A stretch of DNA of 64,000 bases from Kocuria rosea subsp. polaris. Its GTDB lineage: Bacteria > Actinomycetota > Actinomycetes > Actinomycetales > Micrococcaceae. The notes below the pieces were generated by a model. The model was not told where the DNA came from and did no database searches. It was given only the letters and a program-made list of their open reading frames with translations. This document shows positions 55,781-64,000 of the stretch, in pieces; positions within the stretch are counted from its first letter, which is position 1; the number at the start of each line of letters is the position of its first letter. The stretch lies in contig MLDA01000002.1 in NCBI GenBank assembly GCA_023896275.1, positions 124,001 to 188,000 on the forward strand, written 5' to 3'. The position numbers and the translations under genes are program-made.

Positions 55781-57919
55781 TTGTCCCGCGAGAGGTACGT
55801 CGTCACGGTCATCGGGGCGGGCCCGCGCGGCACGTCCGTGCTCGAACGCCTGCTGGCCCGCCTCGAGGCCGATCGGCGCGACCGCGAGCTGGCGCCGCAC
55901 GACGGGGAACCGCGCGCCGAAGGCTCCGCCGCGAGCACACCCGCCCGCCTTGCGATCCAGATCGTCGAGCCTTACCGGCCGGGCTCCGGTCATGTGTGGT
56001 CGAGCGCCCAGTCGCGCCTCTTCCTGATGAACACCCCTGCGATGTATCCGACGGTCGCCCCGCCGCGCGAGGGCGACGGGCCCGGGCTCACGTTCGAGCA
56101 GTGGCGCGGGCTCGGCGGCGACGGCGCGGTCCTCGCCCCCGTGGAGGAGCGGGAGCTCGAGGACCTCGGCCCCGGCGACTACCCCTCCCGCGCCCTCTAC
56201 GGGCGCTATCTCGAACATGTGCACGACGCCGTTGTCGCCCGCCTCCGCGCCCACCCCGACGTCGAGTCCGTCGAGCACCTCCGCGCGAGCGCCGTCGGCA
56301 TCGAGCGCCGCAGCGCGGACTACCGGATCGAGCTGACCGCACACGACGACGCCGTGCGCACCTCCCGCGGACGCATCGCACCGACGGCCGGGTTGAGCGA
56401 CCGGCGCCCGGGCGCGGCAGGCGTCGACTCCCACGTGCCCGAGGCCGTCGCGAGCGACGCCGTCGTGCTGGCCGTGGGGCACGTGCCCGCGGAGCTGAAC
56501 CCGCGGCAGGCCGCCGCCGGCCGCCGGGCCGAGGAGCTCGGGCTGACCTACCAGGGCCCCAACGTACCCTCCGACGTCGACTGGGCGGCGTTTCCGGGCG
56601 GGGAACCGCTGCTCGTGCGCGGGCTCGGGCTGAACTTCTTCGACGCGTTGGCGCAGCTGACCACCGCCCGCGGCGGCGACTTCGTGCCCACCGGCGCCGG
56701 CCCGGGCCGCGCGCTCGACTACCGGGGCAGCGGGCGCGAGCCGAAGATCTTCGCCGCATCCCGGCGGGGGGCGCCGTACCGGGCGAAGGCCGAAGTGCCG
56801 GCGTTCGTGCCGCCGAGCGTGGAGCTCGTCTACCTGACCTTCGAACGCGTGCACGCGCTCGCCGCCGCCGGCGCGCCCGGCGAACCCCGCGGCAAGGTGG
56901 GGTTCGACGCGCACATCTGGCCGCTGCTGCACCGCGACGTGCTGCGCACGTACTACCGGGTCGCCGCGCGAGTGGCCCCGGAACGTTTCCGCGACGCCGA
57001 CGAGTTCCTAACCCGCCTCGACGTGTTGCTGGACGCGCAGATCCACCCCGAACAGAACGTGCAGGGCACCCCCGTGCACGGCCAGGAGGTCTGGCGCTCG
57101 CAGGTCGCCGACCTCGTGGAGGAGATGGCGCCCGAGGTCGGCTGGCTGGACGTGCCCGCGCTCGGGGCGCCCTTCGCCAAGCGCGGCTTCACGAGCGCGG
57201 ACGCGTACCAGCAGGCGGTGCTCGAGTACCTGGAGGCCGACGCGGCCGGCTCGGCCGCGGGGGAGGACGACCCGCTGAAGATGGCGATCGGGGCGCTGCA
57301 CGCCGGCCGCCTGCTGACCAAGCGGCTCGTCGCCGAGTCGCTCATCGACGAGGTCTCGCGCACCGACGAGGTGCAGAAGTGGTTCGAACCGCTCGTCGAG
57401 GGCGCGGCCAGCGGTCCGCCCCTGCGACGCATCGAGGAGCTCGCCGCCCTCGCGCGCGCCGGCGTCGTCACCTTTCTGGGGCCGGACCCCGTGTTCACGC
57501 TTGACGACGAGGGCGAGTACTCCGGCGTCTTCACCGCCTCCTCGCGCTGGGTCGACGCCCCACCCGTGACCGCCCACCACATGCTCGAGGCGATGATGCC
57601 GGCCAACCGTGTCGCGCAGACGGCTTCGCCGCTGCTCAAGCGCCTGCAGGCCGACGGTCTCGCGCGTCCCATCCCGATCCCCACCGAGGACGGCGAGACG
57701 GTCCCGGGGCCGGGCTTCGACGTCGTCGGCACCCCGTACCGCCTTGTCGATGCGAGCGGGATCGCCCACCGGTCGATCTTCGTGCTCGGCCTGCAGCTCT
57801 CGGGCGTGCAGTGGGGCACCGCGATCGCGGCCGAGGCCGGGGGCTCGTACGACGACGGCGCCCGCACCCTCGCGGATGCGGACGCCGTTGCCGTGGAGCT
57901 GTTGCGCCTGGCGCGCTAG
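55781..57919 (+). CDS. FAD/NAD(P)-binding protein, HpyO-like family
   Basis: 712 residues. N-terminal Rossmann motif VVTVIGAGPRGTSVLERLLA, then WSSAQSRLFLMNTPAMYPTV (typical of the FAD-NAD(P)-binding domain PF13454-like family), and a C-terminal dinucleotide part DVVGTPYRLVDASGIAHRSIFVLGLQLSGVQWGTAIAAEAGGS. Members are predicted flavoprotein oxidoreductases of unknown substrate. TTG 55781 is preferred because GGGAGGAG sits five bases upstream; ATG 55751, ten codons earlier, has no such site. Its end overlaps the convergent nuclease gene by four bases. Confidence 0.8.
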   Translation: MSRERYVVTVIGAGPRGTSVLERLLARLEADRRDRELAPHDGEPRAEGSAASTPARLAIQIVEPYRPGSGHVWSSAQSRLFLMNTPAMYPTVAPPREGDGPGLTFEQWRGLGGDGAVLAPVEERELEDLGPGDYPSRALYGRYLEHVHDAVVARLRAHPDVESVEHLRASAVGIERRSADYRIELTAHDDAVRTSRGRIAPTAGLSDRRPGAAGVDSHVPEAVASDAVVLAVGHVPAELNPRQAAAGRRAEELGLTYQGPNVPSDVDWAAFPGGEPLLVRGLGLNFFDALAQLTTARGGDFVPTGAGPGRALDYRGSGREPKIFAASRRGAPYRAKAEVPAFVPPSVELVYLTFERVHALAAAGAPGEPRGKVGFDAHIWPLLHRDVLRTYYRVAARVAPERFRDADEFLTRLDVLLDAQIHPEQNVQGTPVHGQEVWRSQVADLVEEMAPEVGWLDVPALGAPFAKRGFTSADAYQQAVLEYLEADAAGSAAGEDDPLKMAIGALHAGRLLTKRLVAESLIDEVSRTDEVQKWFEPLVEGAASGPPLRRIEELAALARAGVVTFLGPDPVFTLDDEGEYSGVFTASSRWVDAPPVTAHHMLEAMMPANRVAQTASPLLKRLQADGLARPIPIPTEDGETVPGPGFDVVGTPYRLVDASGIAHRSIFVLGLQLSGVQWGTAIAAEAGGSYDDGARTLADADAVAVELLRLAR

Positions 57920-60807
57920 CAGGCACCCACCGAGGACCACGGGCCCCAGGTGCCGCCCGGCGCCTGGTTCCGGCTGTACCACTTGGCCTCGTAGGCGCGG
58001 TCGTCGAAGACGACCGTCTCGCCGCCGCGGTAGACCGCAGTCGCGGTCCAGGCGTTGGCTTCGCCGTCGACCGCGGCGCAGGCGAGGGCCTCGCCCTGCT
58101 CGGCCCAGGCGCCGTGCGCCCGGCTGCCCGGCTCCTCGCCGCGCGTCCACCACAGGGCCTCGAATTCGGCGCCCGCGTGGGAGACGGCATCTCCGGCACG
58201 GTACGTCGCGGACTTCTCCCAGGCGGGGGCGTTGCCGCCGCCGGCTGCGGGGGCCCGGATCCCGACGATCGCCGGGTCGTGGTCGGACGCGCGGTAGGGG
58301 TCCGCGGCGTAGAAGTCCGTCACGTTGTTGTTGTAGCGGCTGTACTCGAGCGCGATCGGCTCGTCGGCGTTGATGTCCCACACCGCCGAACCGGTCACGT
58401 CGGCGACGGCCGCCTCGGAACCGAGGATGTGGTCCAGCGAGCCGACCAGCCCCGCGAAGAGGTACGTGTGTTCCGTCTCGGCGCCGAGGTTGGCGTAGCC
58501 AGCCTCGTAGAACACCTGCATCGGGTCCTCCTGCGTGTAGGAGTTGAAGTCGCCGGTGAGGAACACCTTCTCGGTGTTCCGCTCCTGCTTCAGCCCGTCA
58601 GCGAAGGCCACGAGGGCCTCGGCCTGCCCGACGCGCGCCGCGTTCCAGGCACCCTGCCCGTCACCCGAGTCGGCGTTCCCGGTCCCATCCTTCGGGTCCG
58701 ACCCCTTCGACTTGAAGTGGTTCACGATCGCTAGGAACCGCGTGTCGGCGTTGCCGTGCCTGGCCTGGAAAGCCTGGGCCAGCGGCTCGCGGGCGTTGGA
58801 GAACGCATCGGAGTCCGTGAGGATGACGGACTCGTCGATCGGCTTGACGGTAGCCTTCTTGAAGATGAACGCCGTGCGGATCACGTCCTCCTCGGCGGGC
58901 AGCTCGGCCGGGCTGGGCACGAACGCCCATGCTTCCGAGCCGAGGTCCTCGTTGAGCGCGTCGGTCAGGGTCGCGAGCGCGAAGTCTCGGTCCTTGCCGA
59001 AAGCGGCCGAGTTCTCGATCTCCTCGAGGGAGACAACGTCGGCGCCGAGTGCGTTGATCGCCGCGACGATCTTGGCCTCCTGCCGCGCAAGGTTCTCGGC
59101 GTCCGCCGCTCCGCGCGGCCCGTTCGGGTTGCAGCGGTTGGTCGTCACCGGGGCGCCGTCGCGGTCCGTGTACCACGAACAGGTTCCGCCGAGCTCGTCC
59201 ACGAATTCGCGGCCCGTCGTCGGGAAGTAGTTCAGCACGTTGAAGGAGGCGAGTTTCACGTCGCCGCCGACCTCGGCCGGTGCCTCGGTCCGGGTGTCGG
59301 AGAACGACGCCGGAACGGCCGGGTGGTCGGCGCCCGTGACCTGCTCCTGCGGCTGGAAACGCCATTCGCCGAACCCGTAGTGCAGCACGACCGGCGCCGT
59401 GAACGTAGCCTCGGCTCCCACCCGGATGGGGGTGGCGGCGTCCAGGTACGGAAGGGGACTGCCCTTCGCGGCGTTGTTGCGCACATAGTCGGTGGTCGAA
59501 CCGTCGTCGAGAGTGATCGATCGCTGGGCGTTCTCGAGCTCGACCGCTGCGGCCAGCTCGGATCCGGCGGGCGCGACGTCGGTCGGCTGGGGCAGCAGGC
59601 GCTCACCTGCGACGAGCTCGCTCTCGCCGAAGACCAGGCCGACCTCGCCGTACTGGTTCAGGGAGTAGTTGTCGCCGACGTACCAGTCGCCCTCGGGCTG
59701 CCAGAGCATCGATTCGAACTTCTCGCGCTCGGCCTCCGCTGCGGGCCACGGTCCGGTCAGTGGCTTGACGGCCGCGGCCGGCTCGGCGAGCACAGAGACG
59801 GCCCCGGCGGTGGCGTCGACCTGCGTCAGGTCGTAGTACTCGGTCGCGGTGCCGGTGACCTCGACGTAGTCGTCCACGGCGACCTCGGAGACCAGGGCCG
59901 GGGCGTAGACGAACACGCCGTGGCTCGCGCTCGATTCCATGTCGCCGCCAGTGCCGGGCGTCTGGATGAAGAAGCCGTCGAGTCCACCGGTCGGGAACGC
60001 GGCCGTGACGACGCCACGGGTCTTCACGCGCTCGCCGGCGAGGGGAGTGCGCGCTCCCTCACCTTGGATCTCGGCGATCTCGACCTCGGCGGCGGGACCT
60101 GACGGCTCGTCGCCGTCTCCGGGCTCTCCGCCGTCGCCGGGTTCCTCACCGGCGCCGGTGGAAGACGTCGGGGTGACGGAGCCGCTGAGCGTGAAGTCGG
60201 CGGAGTTGTCGTCCGTATCGACGCCGCCGGCGCGGTTGAGCGACCTCGGGTCCGAGTTGCCGCTCGGGGCGGTCGCGGGCGCGGTCTCGTAGGTGTTCGT
60301 CGCACCGTAGCCGAGCACGTCGGCGACGTCCTCGACGCCGATGATCGAGCCCGTCGGCAGGGAAAGCCGAGTGTCGGTCTCTGCCAGCACGATCGTCCCC
60401 CGGCTGCCCGAGGGGTTGAAGCCGCCGCCGGCGACCACGTCGGCGGTGGGCAGCTCGGCGCCGTTGTCGCCGTTCGAGCCACCGGAGATCAGGAAGTGGC
60501 CGCCCGGGGCGACGGTGCCGGAGAGCTCCGTGAAGCCGTGCGGCGTGGAGTCGCCGGTAGCCGAGCGGTATTGCAGGCTCCAGCCGTCGAGGCTGACAGC
60601 CTCGTCGGTCGGGTTGAAGAGCTCAACGAACTTGTGGGTGTAGACGGCATTGGCGCTGCCGCCGGAGAGGTAGGCCTCGTTGATGACGACGCCGGCCGCG
60701 TCGTCGACGGTGCCCACCGGGGCGGCGGCTGCGGCCGGGGCGACGAGGGCCGTGGCTAGAAGGGCCGCCGCGATTGCTGATGGGCGGGCGAGATGATGTG
60801 GGCGCAC
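57916..60807 (-). CDS. Secreted ExeM/NucH-type nuclease with lamin-tail and chitin-binding-type modules
   Basis: 963 residues. Signal peptide (about 1-30, Ala-rich, cleaved near AAAA), an N-terminal lamin-tail-type domain (VINEAYLSGGSANAVYTHKFVELFNPTDEAVSL), a beta-rich OB-like linker region, then an endonuclease/exonuclease/phosphatase domain with KLASFNVLNYF, VVSLEEIEN (metal Glu), VNHFKSKG, LTGDFNSYTQEDP and YRASDHDPAIVGI. Two Trp-rich modules at the end (WEKSATYRAGDAVSHAG..., WTATAVYRGGETVVFDD...) match CBM5/12. GTG 60807 has AGAGGAAG five bases upstream. Likely extracellular DNA or RNA degradation; binding to chitin-like polymers is inferred. Confidence 0.9.
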   Translation of the reverse strand: MRPHHLARPSAIAAALLATALVAPAAAAAPVGTVDDAAGVVINEAYLSGGSANAVYTHKFVELFNPTDEAVSLDGWSLQYRSATGDSTPHGFTELSGTVAPGGHFLISGGSNGDNGAELPTADVVAGGGFNPSGSRGTIVLAETDTRLSLPTGSIIGVEDVADVLGYGATNTYETAPATAPSGNSDPRSLNRAGGVDTDDNSADFTLSGSVTPTSSTGAGEEPGDGGEPGDGDEPSGPAAEVEIAEIQGEGARTPLAGERVKTRGVVTAAFPTGGLDGFFIQTPGTGGDMESSASHGVFVYAPALVSEVAVDDYVEVTGTATEYYDLTQVDATAGAVSVLAEPAAAVKPLTGPWPAAEAEREKFESMLWQPEGDWYVGDNYSLNQYGEVGLVFGESELVAGERLLPQPTDVAPAGSELAAAVELENAQRSITLDDGSTTDYVRNNAAKGSPLPYLDAATPIRVGAEATFTAPVVLHYGFGEWRFQPQEQVTGADHPAVPASFSDTRTEAPAEVGGDVKLASFNVLNYFPTTGREFVDELGGTCSWYTDRDGAPVTTNRCNPNGPRGAADAENLARQEAKIVAAINALGADVVSLEEIENSAAFGKDRDFALATLTDALNEDLGSEAWAFVPSPAELPAEEDVIRTAFIFKKATVKPIDESVILTDSDAFSNAREPLAQAFQARHGNADTRFLAIVNHFKSKGSDPKDGTGNADSGDGQGAWNAARVGQAEALVAFADGLKQERNTEKVFLTGDFNSYTQEDPMQVFYEAGYANLGAETEHTYLFAGLVGSLDHILGSEAAVADVTGSAVWDINADEPIALEYSRYNNNVTDFYAADPYRASDHDPAIVGIRAPAAGGGNAPAWEKSATYRAGDAVSHAGAEFEALWWTRGEEPGSRAHGAWAEQGEALACAAVDGEANAWTATAVYRGGETVVFDDRAYEAKWYSRNQAPGGTWGPWSSVGAC

Positions 60808-60985
60808 TGGTTCTTCCTCTGGTGGGAAAGCGTTTAGCAAACGTTTGATACTTCACCAGAATCTCATGAACTGTGCATTGCGTCACGGTTGCCGGCAGAT
60901 GCACAAGCCCAGCGCCCGCTGATTCTGCCGGCCGGGCGGGGCGCGAACTGATCCCATTTCATGACGAGTGAAACAGTCTTCACGA

Positions 60986-61024
60986 CGAAGGGGAGCGGCG
61001 CCGTGTTGGCACCGCTCCCCTTCG
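60986..61024 (-). terminator. Terminator of tRNA-Ser(TGA)
   Basis: 17-pair stem with one G-U (61008-61024 with 60986-61002), five-base loop, located seven bases after the tRNA 3' end. Little T-richness follows. Confidence 0.8.
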
Positions 61025-61030
61025 TTGATG

Positions 61031-61118
61031 CGGATGGTAAGGGATTTGAACCCTTGGTACGGGGTCGCCGCACACCGGTTTTCAAGACCGGCTCCTTAGG
61101 CCGCTCGGACAACCATCC
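61031..61118 (-). tRNA. tRNA-Ser (anticodon TGA)
   Basis: 88 bases, CCA not encoded. Acceptor GGATGGT/ACCATCC, anticodon loop CTTGAAA giving TGA, long variable arm TGTGCGGCGACCCCGTAC, T arm AAGGGTTCAAATCCCTT. Third serine tRNA of the window. Confidence 0.97.
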
Positions 61119-61209
61119 AGAGTCTTAACCTTAGGTGCTGACCGCGATTCTCGCCAAAGCGGTGGGCTACCGTGGCAAGGGAAGCACCCCCGCGATCCGA
61201 GGAGCACCT

Positions 61210-62220
61210 GTGAAGAAAACGATGAGGGCCATCGAGTACACCGCGGCCGGAGGGCCGGACGTCGTCAAGGTGGCCACCCGCCCCGTCCCCCAGCCGGGGC
61301 CCGGCGAGGTCCTCATCAAGGTCGCGGCCGCCGGTCTGAACCGGGCCGACGTCGCCCAGCGCCGCGGCCTCTACCCGCCGCCCGCCGGCGAGAGCGACAT
61401 CCCGGGCCTCGAGGTCTCCGGGACCGTCGTCGAACGCGGCCCGGGCGTCCAGATCGGACAGGGGTACGACGACGGCGCCCACGTATGCGCGCTGCTCGCC
61501 GCCGGCGGGTACGCCGAGTATGTCGTAGCGCCCGTCGCGCAGACCGTCCCGGTCCCCGCGGGGGTTTCGCTCGTCGACGCCGCAGGACTGCCCGAGGCCG
61601 CGGCGACCGTCTGGTCCAATCTCGTGATGGAGGCCGGCATCGCGCCGGGGGAGCGGCTGCTCGTTCACGGCGCCTCCGGCGGCATCGGCTCGGCGGCGAT
61701 CCAGATCATGACGGCCTACGGGGTCGACGTGGCCGTCACCGGCAGTACGGCCGAAAAGCTCGAGTACGCGCGCGAGCTCGGCGCCGACGTCGTCATCGAC
61801 TATGGCGCGGAGGACTTCGTCGAGCGCATCCGCGAGGCGACCAAGGACAAGGACGAACCAGGCGCGGACGTCATCCTCGACGTCGTCGGGGCCAAGTACC
61901 TCGGGCGCAACGTCGACGCGCTCGGCACGGGCGGGCGGCTCGTGGTCATCGGGTTGGGCGGCGGTGCCCGGGCCGAGCTGGACTTGGCCAAGCTCATGGC
62001 CCGGCGCGGCCGGATCATCGCCACGACCCTGCGGTCCCGCCCTGTCGAGGAGAAGGCGCGGATCATGCAGGAGGTGCGCGAGCACGTCTGGCCGATGATC
62101 ACGCACAAGCACCTCACGGTGACGACCGACCGGGTCTTCGGCCTGAGCCAGGCTCGCGAGGCGCACGAGTACTTCGACTCGGGGGAGCACCGGGGCAAGG
62201 TCCTGCTCGTCGTCGACTGA
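61210..62220 (+). CDS. NAD(P)H:quinone oxidoreductase, zinc-free MDR family
   Basis: 336 residues of the zeta-crystallin branch. N-terminal MRAIEYTAAGGPDVVKVATRPVPQPGPGEVLIKV, no Cys-rich zinc loop (hence zinc-free), NADPH loop LLVHGASGGIGSAAIQIM (A-x-x-G-x-G-x-x-A), then the late RGRIIATTLRSRPVEEKARIMQEVREHVWP typical of this subgroup. Reduces quinones or enals. GTG 61210 with GGAG five bases upstream; ATG 61222 is a possible alternative. A hypothetical gene follows after 38 bases. Confidence 0.93.
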   Translation: MKKTMRAIEYTAAGGPDVVKVATRPVPQPGPGEVLIKVAAAGLNRADVAQRRGLYPPPAGESDIPGLEVSGTVVERGPGVQIGQGYDDGAHVCALLAAGGYAEYVVAPVAQTVPVPAGVSLVDAAGLPEAAATVWSNLVMEAGIAPGERLLVHGASGGIGSAAIQIMTAYGVDVAVTGSTAEKLEYARELGADVVIDYGAEDFVERIREATKDKDEPGADVILDVVGAKYLGRNVDALGTGGRLVVIGLGGGARAELDLAKLMARRGRIIATTLRSRPVEEKARIMQEVREHVWPMITHKHLTVTTDRVFGLSQAREAHEYFDSGEHRGKVLLVVD

Positions 62221-62258
62221 GGCCCAAGGCCGGAGTCGTACCGTGGCAAGATGTACGA

Positions 62259-62729
62259 ATGGGATTCTTCGCTGGTCTGCGCGAGGCCCGGCGCGACGAC
62301 AAGGAGCTCGGGCAGGGCGTGTGGCGGCGCGCCCACGACCGTTTCGAGCGCGGCCTCGACCGCTTCCACCAGGTCCTCGAGGGGATTGAGGGCGACGAGC
62401 TGTACAACGGGCTCGTGTCGGTTGCCAACGGGCTAGCCGAGCTGCAGGGGCCCGTTCGAGACGTGTGTCGGCGGGCCCAGGCCGCGAAGCCGAGTGCCGG
62501 CAACAACATCCCGGCCGGGGCCGACGTCGTGCACCGCGCGCTGTCGAAGGCGGCGAACGACTTGGCGATGGCTGCGCAGGCGGCCGCCATGGCGCGGCTG
62601 GAGGTCGAGCCGCTCGGTAAGGGAACGATCGGCAACGACCTGCATGCGCTCGAGAACGTGGCCCGCCGTGCCGAGACCGTTGCGGCGGGTGTGCGCGCCG
62701 CGCAGGACGCCGTCACGACCCTTAGTTAA
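62259..62729 (+). CDS. Conserved hypothetical protein (156 aa)
   Basis: Hidden behind a longer frame of the preceding gene. ATG 62259; the peptide begins GFFAGLREARRDDKELGQGVWRRAHDRFERGLDRFHQVLEG and is helical throughout, Ala/Arg-rich, without signal or membrane helix. It looks like a four-helix-type coiled protein. No family recognised. Follows the quinone oxidoreductase by 38 bases and could be co-transcribed. The second codon context (GGATTCTTC) and normal G/C third positions support coding. Confidence 0.75.
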   Translation: MGFFAGLREARRDDKELGQGVWRRAHDRFERGLDRFHQVLEGIEGDELYNGLVSVANGLAELQGPVRDVCRRAQAAKPSAGNNIPAGADVVHRALSKAANDLAMAAQAAAMARLEVEPLGKGTIGNDLHALENVARRAETVAAGVRAAQDAVTTLS

Positions 62730-62837
62730 GAAACGGTCCAAACCTCGGCGCGTTGCGTTTTATTCCCGCGCGGCCACCGTGTACGCGGTGGGCGATCACG
62801 TCTATTCGCGCCACGAGACGGGTGGCAGGATGTTCGG

Positions 62838-63683
62838 ATGACTACTTACGAGTCCCCACTTCTGAAGTTCACTGACGGCAACACCATCCCGCAGCTCGGC
62901 TACGGCGTCTGGCAGGTCGAGGACGATGTTGCGGAAAAGGTCGTCGGCGAGGCCTTCGCCGCCGGATACCGCCACATCGACACCGCGATGATCTATGGCA
63001 ACGAGGCAGGCGTCGGCCGGGCCATCGCCGCCTCGGGCCTTCCGCGCGAGGATCTGTTCATCACCACCAAGCTGTGGAACGGAGACCAGGGATACGAGGA
63101 GACGCTCGCCGCGTTCGACGCCTCGCTCGAGCGACTGGGCCTGGACTACGTGGACCTGTACCTGATCCACTGGCTGACGCCCAAGGCCGGAAAGTACGTG
63201 GAGACCTGGAAGGCCCTGGTAGAGCTGCAGAAGTCCGGCCGCGTGAAGTCGATCGGCGTCTCCAACTTCACCGTCGAGACCCTGCGGGAGATCGAGGACG
63301 CCACGGGTGTGGTCCCGGCGATCCACCAGGTCGAGACCCACCCGTACTTCCCGCAGGCCGAGCTTCGCGAATACGAGGACGCCAAGGGCATCGTGCACGA
63401 GTCGTGGTCGCCGCTGGGCAACAACTCGGAGCTGCTCGCGGAGTCGGCGCTCGCCGCCGTCGCCGAGAAGCACGGCGCCACCCCCGCCCAAGCTGTCATC
63501 GCGTGGCACCTGGCCAAGGGGAACGTCGTCATCCCGAAGTCGGTGACCCCGGAGCGCATCGTGCAGAACTGGGAGGCGCTCGGCGTCACCCTGGATGCGG
63601 ACGACATCGCCGCGATCGATGCACTGGACAAGGGTGCCGAGGGGCGCATCGGCGCAGACCCGGCGGAGGCCGACTTCCGCTAG
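62838..63683 (+). CDS. Aldo/keto reductase, DkgA-like (AKR5)
   Basis: 281 residues. Catalytic tetrad: Asp and Tyr in GYRHIDTAMIYGNE, Lys in ITTKLWN, His in LYLIHW. Cofactor site: KSIGVSNF, SWSPLGNN and VVIPKSVTPERIVQNWEALGVTL. Reduces carbonyls with NADPH; the closest known group handles 2,5-diketo-gluconate and methylglyoxal, but the natural substrate is unknown. CAGGAT is six bases upstream of ATG 62838, a leaderless pattern. Confidence 0.94.
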   Translation: MTTYESPLLKFTDGNTIPQLGYGVWQVEDDVAEKVVGEAFAAGYRHIDTAMIYGNEAGVGRAIAASGLPREDLFITTKLWNGDQGYEETLAAFDASLERLGLDYVDLYLIHWLTPKAGKYVETWKALVELQKSGRVKSIGVSNFTVETLREIEDATGVVPAIHQVETHPYFPQAELREYEDAKGIVHESWSPLGNNSELLAESALAAVAEKHGATPAQAVIAWHLAKGNVVIPKSVTPERIVQNWEALGVTLDADDIAAIDALDKGAEGRIGADPAEADFR

Positions 63684-63694
63684 GGGAAACAGAA

Positions 63695-63725
63695 AACGGC
63701 CGATCCGCGATGCGGATCGGCCGTT
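63695..63725. terminator. Bidirectional terminator
   Basis: Perfect 14-bp stem AACGGCCGATCCGC (63695-63708) with 63712-63725, loop GAT. On the minus strand it is followed by TTTTCTG, so it ends the tRNA-Thr transcript; on the plus strand it follows the aldo/keto reductase. Confidence 0.8.
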
Positions 63726-63731
63726 GCTCTG

Positions 63732-63804
63732 AGCCTCGTATCAGAATCGAACTGATGACCTTTTCATTACGAGTGAAACGCTCTACCGACTGAGCTAACG
63801 AGGC
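63732..63804 (-). tRNA. tRNA-Thr (anticodon CGT)
   Basis: 73 bases, CCA not encoded. Acceptor GCCTCGT/ACGAGGC, D arm TAGCTCAGTCGGTAGAGC, anticodon loop CTCGTAA giving CGT for ACG, T arm ATCAGTTCGATTCTGAT. Confidence 0.97.
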
Positions 63805-63885
63805 CTGTGGGCTTTGCTTCCCACGAGCGTCTACTTTATAGGAGATTTCGAGCCGAGGTCAAAACGAGCGCCTCCCGGTCAGTGG

Positions 63886-64000
63886 TCAACAGATTTTGCC
63901 GGGTTCGGGTGCTTCACCGTCGAGGAGGAACTCGTCGACGACGCGGGTGACGCAGTCGTTGCTGCGACCGTAGGCCGTGTGCCCGGCCCCGTCGTACGTC
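63886..64000 (-). CDS. C-terminal end of a TAP-like alpha/beta hydrolase (partial)
   Basis: Only the last 37 residues are visible before the window ends: YDGAGHTAYGRSNDCVTRVVDEFLLDG then PGKIC and a stop. GHTAYGRSNDC carries the catalytic His and conserved Cys of the TAP-like domain found in secreted tripeptidyl-aminopeptidase-type hydrolases, which usually end in a final Cys as here. The start lies to the right of the window. Confidence 0.75.
   Translation of the reverse strand, partial: TYDGAGHTAYGRSNDCVTRVVDEFLLDGEAPEPGKIC

Overview
The window is a stretch of high-GC chromosome from an actinobacterium, most likely Micrococcales and plausibly Micrococcaceae. This is inferred from the strong G/C third-position bias, the adjacent lhr and nei genes, GTP-type PEP carboxykinase alongside PEP carboxylase, and several actinobacterial protein families (DUF4916, DUF1684, RecQ fused to a phosphoribosyltransferase-like tail). 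No 16S gene is present, so the genus is not claimed.

Layout. 0-9.7 kb: PEP carboxylase (cut by the left edge), tRNA-guanine transglycosylase, an FUSC-type membrane protein, small hypotheticals, a degenerate Nudix protein, a DHA2-type exporter and an Old Yellow Enzyme. 9.8-16.5 kb: a secreted GH25/CWB2 lysozyme, DUF1684 protein, DedA, an RluA-type pseudouridine synthase, a membrane protein and Nei glycosylase. 16.5-24 kb: helicase Lhr, a previously easy-to-miss 55-residue lipoprotein, rlmH and a BCCT osmolyte transporter. 24-29 kb: LacI regulator and a divergent alpha-glucoside-type ABC importer without its own ATPase. 29-31.6 kb: luxS divergent from a nucleosidase, GNAT and proline dehydrogenase. 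31.6-34.9 kb: a decayed integrative element flanked by 34-bp direct repeats beside tRNA-Ser(CGA), carrying an IS110 copy with a nonsense codon, a structured candidate bridge RNA, a small hypothetical gene and integrase debris. 35-46 kb: tadA, upp, a two-component system, a receiver-less OmpR-type regulator, SixA, pckG, PadR with a hydrolase that has lost its nucleophile, and phosphomannomutase. 46-53 kb: a 58-residue membrane protein, RecQ-PRTase, a membrane protein with three L7/L12-CTD-like repeats, amidohydrolase plus MFS transporter, GNAT. 53-64 kb: prolyl oligopeptidase, an FAD/NAD(P)-binding protein, a secreted nuclease with two chitin-binding-type modules, quinone oxidoreductase, a hypothetical, an aldo/keto reductase, and the tail of a secreted alpha/beta hydrolase. 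Five tRNA genes are present (three Ser, one Arg, one Thr), all on the minus strand and each followed by an intrinsic terminator.

Regulation visible in the sequence. At least eleven genes start exactly six bases after a TAnnnT hexamer and lack a usable Shine-Dalgarno, which points to widespread leaderless transcription. Internal operon genes instead have strong GGAGG-type sites or ATGA/GTGA overlaps. Two very good CRP/GlxR-type palindromes lie upstream of pckG and of the receiver-less regulator. ppc and pckG together frame the PEP/oxaloacetate node; the nucleosidase and LuxS form the two consecutive steps that recycle S-adenosylhomocysteine.

The most unusual items are: Lhr, whose only well-placed start codon is AUA; the IS110 element with a 111-nt structured leader; the tRNA-Ser integrative remnant; the orphan wHTH regulator with an unnamed N-terminal domain; and the three-repeat membrane protein next to RecQ-PRTase.
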